Of a stretch of DNA of 64,000 bases, positions 35,060-45,096 are shown piece after piece. Every line of letters begins with the position of its first letter. Positions within the stretch are counted from its first letter, which is position 1. The notes beneath the pieces were generated by a model. That model was not told the DNA's origin. It searched no databases and saw only the letters and a list, made by a program, of their open reading frames with translations. The DNA is from Annulohypoxylon bovei var. microspora (taxonomy: Eukaryota; Ascomycota; Sordariomycetes; Xylariales; Hypoxylaceae): assembly GCA_022836615.1 (NCBI GenBank), contig MU405214.1:434001-498000 (forward strand), in the 5' to 3' direction. The position numbers were made by a program, and so were the translations under genes.

Positions 35060-35550
35060 AGGCACAAGGGGTTAGAGCTCCTTGCGCAATAACTTGGTTG
35101 TTTCTCCATCTGCTACCTAGGTTTGCATCGTGACATTGCTCCGCTCTCCTAGAGGTATCTCGCAACTGGTCCTGTAGTTCATGAAGCTCGGCTTCCAGCT
35201 CACCATCGCCGGCAGGTCGCTAGGAATGTTCGAAACCGATGAAGGTTGCCCTCCCATCATGAATAAAAAAGTTATGCTTGTTGATATCCCCGTGCTTGAT
35301 CCCTAACTTGTGCAGTTTTGACAAAACCGAGTGGCATAGGTACCTCCCACTCAAATCGCGCGAATTTCGCGACAACCGGAGAATTGAATCCGTGACAGTT
35401 GACCTCGTACACGTTAGAGCGTAGCTTTCGTTCCTCGCGATACTTTAGGTGGTCGACTTGAGTGAAATGCCAAGTCTTCGTGATTCCCGGGAGATATGCT
35501 TTCGAGACGGTAGAAAAGTGGAGATTCCCGGTCTCAGGATTTTGAGAAAT
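35060..35550 (-). pseudogene. Broken protein-kinase-like (APH-fold) gene fragment
   Basis: Read on minus, positions 35545-35345 give an open segment (GNLHFSTVSKAYLPGITKTW, then YEVNCHGFNSPVVAKFARFEWEVP). It resembles the N-lobe of fungal kinase-like proteins with a VAKF lysine. After a frameshift near 35340 the C-lobe continues as HKLGIKHGDINKHNFFIHDG, which holds the HGDxxxxN catalytic loop. It then reads ATFIGFE where an intact protein would have IDFE, so the metal-binding Asp is lost. A stop follows at about 35222. The next bases continue in an acidic/Leu-rich tail. There is no start or splice plan that restores one frame. Such kinase-like genes are expanded and often decayed in filamentous ascomycetes. 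Confidence 0.75.
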
Positions 35551-37410
35551 ATGGCCCTTATTCTAATCGCTAGGTGGAAGAGGTGGGTGGCAGCAGGGAG
35601 ATCAGAGAAGGCATGAAGCACACCTCAGCGCGATCATATAGGCATATGGTGAAGGAATGGAAGAACGAGATGCGTCGCTAAACAGGGTCGGATTACGGCG
35701 AGGCCTAGGATGGAGCGGGTCAGTTATTTCGAGGACGTTGATCTGCTTCATGCAGCCTCATGCACTGAGTGATGGCTTTGATTCTTTTCAAATTCAGCGC
35801 AAAACATTTTTTCCATCTTGGATATTTCAGAATTGTTTTAGATGGTCGTCGAACGAGGCAGCCGTGAATTTCTGTCTATAGTGAAGAGGAGGCTAGCAGG
35901 ACTTCTCATAGGCCATTCCACCCTGGTGATGATCTATTCAACCACGGTACATGGGCGATTGCCACAAATCAAAATGGATTTCCTGACTGTTCATTGAAGG
36001 GATCTGATGTCCTAGGTTGGATAAGTTAGATGGTGAAGTTACTATTGACAGCTACTTACATGATTGCCTTTATGTATGTACTCAAAGGTGGTACCTAAGG
36101 TGGCTACTAAGGAACCGTTCCAGCATCTACAAAAAGGCGCAAGGTGAGAGGACTCACCCCGGACTTCCCCAGATATTACGTGAAATTATGTCAAGGCTTT
36201 AGCCGAGGAAGACCCGACCACGCCAGACGATCCAATCAAACAAAATGCCACTAGATTGGACTATGTGTTAACCTATCCCCTTATTACCTAATTAGCCTCC
36301 ACTGCCATCCATAATACGTGTAAGCCACTTAGATAGGTAGTCAAAGGGGTAGTTTAAATAACAGTGCAATACAGTAGCATTAGCACATGCTCGCACATGC
36401 TTCATTTATCTCGACGCCATTCTGCATATTTGTCAGGGTTGTTCTGGCCTTCCGAAAAAAACGGAAATGTGTGTCACTGATCTTTTGTTTCACCAGTTCA
36501 GTTCGTTTTACATAATGATCCGTGCAAGCATAAACAGCCAAGTATGTGCATAGGTAGCAATTCGCAGATGAATACGTCAATGATGATTTCATTTAAATAT
36601 GAGATGTAATATCCGATATGTGGCAAGGGCTAGTTTTCCATTGCGGTCGTACGTCGGCCTACCTTCCTATCGCAACGAAGACATGATCTCCACTCTGCTA
36701 TAGTACATAGCTTGTTATACTATGTAGTATATTAGGGGTATGTAGGCTTGAATGCAACACCTCTCTGATATTCACACCGGGGCCTATTTATGGTTTCTTT
36801 GTCCTTTTGTATTCACCCGCATATTTTCTTCTTTCCGCTCTTGGCCCTTCTAAAACGCTCCTGGTATATTTGGACAGTTCCTTGCGTTCCATCGTCTCGC
36901 TTCGTAGGTATCCAATAGTCGCTATATTACCCCTATTTCCCGTACGTAACCGAACAGAATATTAACATCAGCCATCCTCTCAGACTTTGAATTCATGTAG
37001 GACATAAAGCAGTCTGGGTACCGGTGTACTACAAGACATTTGAATGGGCGTGGTTGGTGAGTTTGGATTTGACAGGTCTAAGTGACATCTCATATCTCAC
37101 AAAGGCTGAGTTTAGGCCTAACAAGCGCTTATTCACTCACCTACAACTAAACCTATGAATAGCTTAAAGTAGGTAGGTCAATATAACAGGTTTTTCCTAG
37201 CTGGCCCATATAACCTTCGCCATTGGAAACCGAGCAGAATATGTAGAAAAGATTTATTAAACTCTGGAGCCTTAATATCTTATTATAAAGTGAATGTGAT
37301 AGAACATAAGACACATATTTTTGAATTGGCGGCAAGCTACAAGTTAATTGCAATTCTCCCTCTGCTCTTATAAAATTGAAAAGTAAGGCTCAAAGGTAAA
37401 TTCAGTAACT

Positions 37411-37461
37411 ATACCCCAGGAACCTATTAAGGCGAGTGTTCAAAATAGGTTCTTGGGGTAT
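37411..37461. repeat. Hairpin with an 18-bp stem
   Basis: The segment 37411-37428 is the inverted complement of 37444-37461 with a single mismatch, leaving a 15-nt loop. A T-run follows at about 37467-37476. It could form a stable RNA hairpin on either strand, or be a remnant of a small inverted-repeat element. No neighbouring gene explains it. Confidence 0.7.
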
Positions 37462-38173
37462 TGCGTTTCTTTTTTTCCCCCATCCCCCCTTTTCTTACTA
37501 AAAGCTTGGCGTTTATAGGAGAAGCACAAAATGGTTTCTAAGTCTTTAATACAATTATGATAACTGACATATTATTTATGATTATAAATTACCTACCTAC
37601 TAGATGTTAAAGCATAGATTTATGTAACTAACCTAGTTAGTTTTAAATGTGATTCCATAGTACTTCTCGGACTTTTTTCAATCACCAAGCCTAGGTAAGT
37701 ATGTATATTTTTAATGAACCTGAGCCTCATTTATACCTAGAAATGTAATGTAAACTACCTAATCTTAAGCACATTATGCATAGGAGATGCTTGGTGCAGG
37801 ATTTTCCGAGTTGTGTAATACAAAGCTAATTTTTTACACGCGTAACTCGTCGTGTTCTCCCGTTAAACTAAGGGGTTATATAGGAAAGTAAATTTATGAA
37901 GCATCAACTAGAAAAATAGCCTTTAACCAGCTGAGGAGGTTGAAGTGGTATTTCACATAAGCACCTTCAAGGAGTGGACTGCATGCCTACCTAGCCTAGG
38001 TAGTCTCAATGTCCCGTGGGCATCAATAATTCGTCATATCACTGCAATTAGTATGTACTTGGATTCCAACAATCATAGAGTATATTTATCATGTAACCTA
38101 GCCAGTATCTAAAAATAAGCGACCCATCCCAGAGGGTCTCGAAAGTGAACCTTATTCGGAACTTCTCATCGTC

Positions 38174-39593
38174 TTACGTACTTGCGCTTGAAGAAGGAAG
38201 AGCGCCGCTGACTGAGCCGCTAGGCGCTCCGCTGGGAACTGTTCCATTTCCGGTGCTGTTACCACCGCTGCCACCTCCGACACTGTAACCAGTCGAATGG
38301 CCGCCCTCGGCATCAAGGTACGCAGCTGCAATCCGAGAGTTAGCAATTAAATATTCAAGTATCAGGTTTGTGAGTAGGGCATGGACTTACCAATTCCGTA
38401 GTAGTCGTCCTCGGTGTAATCGGCAGATCCGTTGATGCCGATCTGGATCCAGGCGAATATCCCGTCCGAGATGGAGTCGCCGAGGTAGACGTACTGCGGG
38501 AAGGGGTCGAACGAGTCGTCGGCCTGGAGGATAGACCACATGTCCTCGTCGTTGGTGGTCAACTCTACCGTGTTCTCGGTGTACGGGTATGTCGTCTCGA
38601 CCTCGGCGCGCAGGTCCTCGGGCCAGAACAGCTGTCCGATGTGGCTAACAGGAGCGTTCCTATTCCCTGAGATTAGCTGCGATATTCAAGCGGGGGGTTG
38701 GAGCGACCGAGTCAGGGGTAGACAGGTAGGTATGTTGAAGAGGCTTTTGGTGGAAACTTACCATACGGAAATAGTGCCGTTAGGCATAACCTGAGCGTTA
38801 TTGTGAGATAACAGATGGGTGTGGACAGCACGTCCGCTGTAGTGGCCCGGGAAGATGGTCTCGAAGCTAGCCACGCCTTCGTTGTCCGTCAGCTGAATAC
38901 CACGGAGATAGGTAGAGTTGTAGCCTCCTTCCGCGTAGTTTCCGCTAGTCGAAATACCACTGTAAGTACCAGTGGCGTTGCAGTTCCAGATATCGACTGC
39001 GACGGCGGGGACGGGCTCGCAGGTGTTGACGTCGATATACTGAATCTCCAAGAACACGTCGACACCATCGGAGTACAGTGACTCCTTAACATTGGACCTC
39101 ATCTTCTCACCGACAACATAGTATGGGCCGTCGGTGACTTCAGGAGCTAGAATGCAGCTCGTGTTCGCGCTGAAGACATCCTCGAGCGTGGTGAACATGT
39201 CATAGCTGTAGGTTCCTGTCATGTTGTGATTGACCTCCTCCCAAGCCTGGAGCTCTGCGAGTGTGCGCTTGTTTTTTCTCGCGGCTATGAAAAATGATTA
39301 GTTCTGCGGAACCCCTTAGATCTTCCATGCCTAGTCAACTACTCACGAGTTTGGATACCGCGCTTCTGTCGGATGTTCTTGACGGCATTGGCACGGCGCT
39401 TGATGGACCGCGACTGTAGTGCTTGAGAGGAGGAAGAGCTTGAGCATGAAGCTAGGGATCGAGCTCCGAGTTGAGCGGCATTGTCACGAGCTACGAGCTC
39501 GCGCTTCATCTTGTGGGCGTCGTGTTTCTCACCGGGGTGAGCGGCAGCATAACCGGCGAGGGCCGCGAGGGCGAAGTTGGAGAAAGCGACCAT
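38174..39593 (-). CDS. Secreted intradiol ring-cleavage dioxygenase, 4 exons
   Basis: These iron(III) enzymes open catechol-type aromatic rings between the two hydroxyls. The secreted fungal branch is thought to act on plant or lignin-derived phenolics. The exons are 39593-39347, 39284-38762, 38659-38391 and 38325-38174 (396 aa). The N-terminus MVAFSNFALAALAGYAAAHP is a signal peptide, and HKMKRELVAR suggests a propeptide cleavage site. The catalytic domain shows CILAPEVTDGPYYVVGEKMR, VFLEIQYIDVNTCEPVPAV, VDIWNCNATGTYSG, FETIFPGHYSGRAVHTHLLS (the HxH iron ligands) and GQLFWPEDL. Six or so NxT/S sites are present. The C-terminal 55 residues are Gly/Ser-rich, without a clear GPI signal. The substrate is inferred. 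It lies in gene-poor DNA 3 kb from the biosynthetic locus. Confidence 0.93.
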
Positions 39594-41204
39594 GATGAAT
39601 GAACAATATGACTGTCTAAACGACTGACTGGTATGAAACGACTGGATAGAGGACGAGTTGTCTTGGTGTGAAGATCATGTCGAGAAACGGCGGCATGAAA
39701 GTCTTTTTAACCTTCCATCGGAGGCTCAACGTAAAGTATTGGCTCTCATACGTATCAGCCCACGCATCCAATGGCGATGAAGAGAATGTTAATTCGTAAT
39801 ACCCGTCATGCATCGTGGACCCCTATCATTCTAAACATTTTCTTAGCATCCCATATGGATATTCATGACTCGTGTAAAAGGCTGGCTTCCGTTACAATTG
39901 GAGTCCTCGGTAGGCTAGCTTAAGCCTCTTGAGATATATCATTACGCGTCACTTACGCAGAGGTAGATTGCGCATTTAGGAAAGGCTGAGCCCTGTTGAG
40001 TGGAAGGATCTTCACGGGGAATAAGAGACCCCCAGTCATTATATTAGCCAATTAGGGAGAGATCATTTTCAAAGTATTCGGTCGATTCGACGAGCTAAGC
40101 TTTCCTAGTTACCTAAGTAGGTATTTTGGCCAAGACTCTTGAAACAAGCTGTGGCGGTTGACGAATTAGACCCACTTGGATTGATACCTCGATTCGCCTC
40201 CCGGTAGTCCCCCGGTAGTTGTTCTATAATGATTCGTTTCCTTCTATATGGAATTATATGTGGTTCTGTTAGATAAACAATTTTTCTTTCGATGTTTCGT
40301 GGGGTCGTGAGTTAAGAAAGCATTCATCAGGGGCTAACAGAATCCTACAAAAGCTATAAACACGAGTCCTTAAAAGAAAATTAATAGATTAAGCCCATAT
40401 TTACAAGTGCCCGTTCTAATCATAATTGTATTTGTTTACAAGCAGTTATCATAGTATGCAAATACATACCAAAGTCATTTTGATATTGCGCCTAAGGAGG
40501 CTCTAAAAAGGGGGGGCGGATAAATGGGACTCCCCAGACTACGGATCTAAAAAGGAGCATAGCTAGCATAGCATAGAAATATCTTACGAATCCTATGTGA
40601 TCCAAACCGGCAATGATCAACTTGACGTAAAATCACCTCCGCGGTGTTTTTTTTTAATAATTTAAATATATTTCTTGGCGACCCATCGTGGACTCAGGCT
40701 TCGTCATTCTAAATACCTGCAAGGAGACGCGAGTCATTTCCTTGATAAAAAAGATATTCGTAACTGAGAAACATGGCAAAATCGATTTTACGATGATATC
40801 ACCATGTTAAACTACCTACACACTACCTAAGCAGGTACTTCACAGCGTTTGCTATTCCTATCCTCCATTTTTATAACGACACGTGCGACACGTGTCTGCC
40901 CCTTTTCGATTACCCAGGTACCTATACTAACGACAGACTACTCACATACATTAGCATATCATTGAAACCGTGGAATATCTATTCGTTCTGAAGCTCTTCT
41001 ATCTATGAACTATTAATGCTCGGAGCTATATGCCTGAAGCAAGGCTATTGTTAGGTTTAACTGAGACGTAATAAAATCTATTTTCCAACTTCATTACAGT
41101 GCACCAATTTTTTATTGAAAACAAACACTCACATTATATCGCAAGTTTCATGAGTTATATTGTAAGGATCTAACCTACTATTATGTGATGTACAATAGTG
41201 AGTT
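39594..41204. other. AT-rich intergenic, no gene seen
   Basis: The first 300 bp is the promoter of the dioxygenase. The remainder is AT-rich with stops in all frames and short T- and G-runs (40508-40514 and 40648-40655). Confidence 0.4.
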
Positions 41205-42039
41205 TTACTATTAGTGACCACTATTCGAGCCGGGTGTAGTGGCGAGCCCGCAAAATCAGTTTCACCCCACCAAAAATGGGATATTTTCGTGGCTTATAAC
41301 ACATCACCTCTTGGGTATTTATAAAATCTAAATACATCAGGCTTTTGTGCGAGCTTTTTTCTTTACTTTGATATTAAAAACATATTTCTTAGATTTATTC
41401 CAGTTAAGTTATTAACCATCGAAATGGTAAGAAATTTTTGTATGGGGAACATACTAAAGTGATTTAGCTTAATATTATCACGAATAACGCCTTTTAAGAT
41501 ATATAAAAACAATAGTTAAAAAGAGAAAATTTACAGCTTTAAGATGATATAAAAATTACATATATATCTTAATTGATATTTGCTGTATGTTGTGTAAAAG
41601 GTTTTCCCATATAAAATAAGTTTTCGAATTTGTATGGCAACATACTTAATATAACATAAATATCTAAATATCTAATAATTATAACAAACTTATATATGAT
41701 TTAAAAGCTTACGATCTCCTTTATTAAACAGTCATTTTTTTATATTTATAAGACGCTTAATGGCGATAATATTCGATTATATCGTTTTGGTGTATTCTTT
41801 ATATAAAAGTTTTTTGCAATTTCAATGGTCAATAACTCCACCAAAAGAAATCTAGAAAATACATTTCTAATATCAAAGTAAAGAGGAAAAGACAAAGAAT
41901 AGCCTGATATAAGTCATTTGTATAAATATGTTGATATTGTTGAAGTATGAGGCTTGAAAAATGGAAGATTTTGGTGGGGTGAAACTGATTTTGCGGGCTC
42001 GCCACTACACCCGGCTCGAATAGTGGTCACTAATAGTAA
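41205..42039. mobile_element. Foldback-type element with 71-bp perfect terminal inverted repeats
   Basis: Positions 41205-41275 are the exact inverted complement of 41969-42039 (71 of 71 bases). The repeat starts TTACTATTAGTGACCACT and contains the GC-rich core GCCGGGTGTAGTGGCGAGCC. Inside these ends the two arms still align as an inverted repeat for another 300 bp or so (about 41340-41520 against 41720-41900). That part is heavily diverged, and many differences are transitions. If the terminal TA is taken as target duplication, the element is 41208-42036. No transposase frame exists. The interior is about 75% A+T. Confidence 0.85.
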
Positions 42040-42600
42040 GCATCGAGCTATTTTAGTAATGTCGACCGGTCGGTTTCTAGAAGTGCCTAAAATAGCTTGA
42101 TTTGTATATGGGTAGCATAACTGGAGATGCTGAAAGGCACTGTGGTAATCTGATAACAGTTTCTTTTCTCTTTGCCTCTTTCATCATCCCAACCATGAAG
42201 TCGGAACATCCGCAGCGTTACGTCGTTTACATCAAGATTCTTAGCGCCGATATTACAGAAGCTATATTCGTCGTCGGTTCCGTGCAAACGAAGGGAATAA
42301 GGGTTCCCAAGACCGGCGGCCGGCTACCGTCCGGAGTACCTCTTTATATCTACGGGAATTACGTGTCAGTCGATAGCATATGATAAGAAACGCATGAAGC
42401 CTAACCTTAGAGAATGTGATAGAAAGATAACCAGAACGGAGACTCCTGCGGAGAACCAGCTATCGTTCAAGTAGCATCTCCAAGCCATTCGAACCACCCT
42501 TTTCTCTCTATTCGACTGCTCAACAAACAATACTCTCGTTGATTATCCTATCGTCCATCAGAAATATAAAGCTAGTATACCAAATAAACATCGATATGTT
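42040..42600. other. Intergenic spacer 3' of the membrane-protein gene
   Basis: This 560-bp stretch between the foldback element and the stop of the SAT4-type gene probably includes its 3' untranslated region. A 93-codon frame on plus (42102-42383) has no recognisable features. Confidence 0.35.
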
Positions 42601-44082
42601 CTACAGAATCCCATTAAGTCCATATTGGGGAGGGTATTCAGCAACTGTAACGTTCGGATAATAGTCTTCCCTTGCCTCAAAATGTGTGGTGCGGAGGATT
42701 CCCGATCCCAAATGCTCGTGCGTCGACAGGTCTATCGAGCTTGTAGTGTGTAGCCTCGTGGCTGGATAGAGCCTATATTCTTCGACCTCTACGGATATCC
42801 CTCCGCTGGTATTGGATTGGCTATGTTTCGAACGTGGCCATTTCCTAGCGTCCCTTCTGCTTGATGTTTGTGACTCCTCCATGCGCGTCCAAGAACAGAA
42901 CGAAGACATCACCTTGGACCTTTTTATTGACTTGAAAGCCTTGGGTAGTGTTGGTATACATACGACTAAGAAAGCGCAAGTTATTTCGGCCACACCACAT
43001 AGCATCAACGAGGTGTTGTTGTACGTGAAATCACGGGAGTTACCACGAATAATTGCCATCGCTAGGCGAGCAGATGCGGCAGCAACAGCCAAGATCCCGG
43101 CGGCGAACGTAGCCGAAATTGCGGATTTCCTGTTAGTCGACAAATGCAATTTCCAGATAGCCTTCTGAGGGATGAGAAAGGTCAAGACGTCCGTTACCAA
43201 GCTGACAACTGATATCATCAAGTTCTCTATGCCGGTGTTGGCGCGGTCGCAATTTCCGCTGATGAATTTATTCCAGATGTACTTATGTGGTGTACAAGCC
43301 AAGTTATAAGCAACAACAATAGCTATACAGAACATGAGGTTAATCCATATCAAGGAGTGGCTTGTCCAGAAAACGAAGTTACGAGTACCCCTTGGAACAA
43401 AGATACGAATCCATTCTAGAAGTATAACCACCTTGACGAAGGTAAGGCTGAACAGTTGTGTGTTAGACGTGATCCAGACGTTCTACTCCTTGTAAGATGA
43501 GATGCCCAAAAAAAAGAGAGGTATTATCATTGAACTTACCCAGAGAAAGGATGTAAGGGCCGACATGCGGACATCCCATTGGTGAACGAACGCCCCCGGA
43601 GAACTGAATACGCGGTAGGAAAAAGCAAAGGTGACGGTATTAGTTGCCTGTGCGCGAAAGGATCAACAACTAAGTATATCCTTGGTAGGTAGGTACCTAG
43701 GTAGATACGGATAAAAACGCCATGTGCGCCATGAGGGATATATCATACATATATCATAATCAACAAATCTAGCACCCGTTAGAAATACCTAACTACATAG
43801 GTACGATACCATGTGGTAAGGTGGGATTTTATGGGCCTTACAATCTCCAATGAATAATTGTCTCGTAGAGAATCTTACGTATATGCGCCCGCACAATGAA
43901 AATGTAATGAGAGCAAGGAAGATTGCGAGAGCGATATGACTTGGAACAGTGCCGTTTGGTGGATGATCAAAGTTGGATGTTACCCCTGGAGGTGGCTGAA
44001 GAGCAGGCCCATTTAGAACTTGGGCCTGTTGATCCGGTGATAGAGAAGCAAAGTTGCCAATATTTATTGAAGACATGCTCAA
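42601..44082 (-). CDS. Seven-helix membrane protein of the SAT4/PTH11 (fungal rhodopsin-domain) type
   Basis: This is a predicted plasma-membrane protein with seven helices, of the large family that includes PTH11-like receptors. The exons are 44082-43879, 43647-43540 and 43482-42601 (397 aa), all joined in phase 0. Helices: HIALAIFLALITFSLCGRIY; a short second helix before the family landmark GAFVHQWDV; FSLTFVKVVILLEWIRIF; WINLMFCIAIVVAYNLAC; LMISVVSLVTDVLTFLIP; ATFAAGILAVAAASARLAMA; LMLCGVAEITCAFLVVCIP. The CTP...NC cysteine pattern in the extracellular loop is typical. The C-terminal tail is cytoplasmic, charged and Ser/Thr-rich. The exon 1/2 junction is the weakest point: it gives an unusually short second helix, and another donor at about 43844 is possible. 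The start may be the second Met (44076). It lies 1.0 kb downstream of the PKS-NRPS on the same strand. Confidence 0.8.
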
Positions 44083-45096
44083 ATGCTAGCATCGTTATCT
44101 ATAAATGAGGCTGAGGTGCGAATTTGTTAGAAAGTAAGGTGAGCTGAAGACTTAGACGCATCTAAGTAACATAGGGGCACAGGTATTTAAGAACCATCCA
44201 TGATGAAACACACACTTGGGTCTATCTAGTTCTATATACCTACCTACTTAAGGCGAGAAGAAGAACCAAATTGCCGTGTATCCATTGAAGGAATGTCGAA
44301 AATAGTCAACGCCAGAGATGATAAATGCTATTGCGTGAATAATTGCTTTTGGTGTGGTGGTGTTACCCCAGCTTGCGCATCCTCCCTCAGCCCCTTTCTG
44401 CACCTTTCAATATGGATGTACCACCAACATTATCAATGTGAGCAGGACCTACAAATCAAGACATTTATTTTTGAAAAATACCTACTTGCTATTTAGGATA
44501 AGATAGTTTGGTAGTCATTATCTTATCTCACAAAGGTTTACTATCGTGTTTCCAATCAAATTCATTTGGTTTTCTTAATTCAGCTTTTATAACCACCTGG
44601 TCTTTTGTAATGCTTACGGCCAGCCCTACTGTCATGCGGTACTCGGTGTATCGACCAAGAGCTTCGGAGCCTTATTTGTCAATATGACCTGTCGTTTCCC
44701 GAAACCTGAATCTTACAGTACAACGATTATCTCCTTAATTGGTAGGCGTCTGTACCCCCTTCCAATTTGGTACAGTGCTTTCGCACTTCCCGTTGTTCAT
44801 ATTTCGTGCTTGGAGTTGACGAATTGAATAATTCATTCGACACCAAACCTATAAATGGCCTTTTTCTCCTACGGGGCATCAAGTGGCAGATTATGGCCCC
44901 CTCAAAATAAAAAAATCAAGGATTTGACGAATGTTGCTACGAGACTAACTAATATATCATACCCCATAACTCCTCGCCTTCCGCAGCCCTGGAAAAGGGG
45001 ATAAAGAACGAACTACAAAATAATTCCTGGATAAATCCCATTTCGCTCATAACTCCTTTAACAGACGCCAACTCATCTCCGAAAACAATAACAGAC
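44083..45096. other. Spacer between the membrane protein and the PKS-NRPS
   Basis: This is a 1.0-kb stretch that includes the promoter of the minus-strand membrane-protein gene and the 3' untranslated region of the PKS-NRPS. I see no gene. Confidence 0.4.

Larger units (their letters stand above)
35033..38173. other. Gene-poor region holding a kinase-like pseudogene and a hairpin
   Basis: Apart from the pseudogene at 35060-35550 and the hairpin at 37411-37461, both listed separately, I see no gene. From 36,600 the sequence is AT-rich, with TACCTAGG-type motifs near 37590, 37690 and 37990. Confidence 0.4.
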
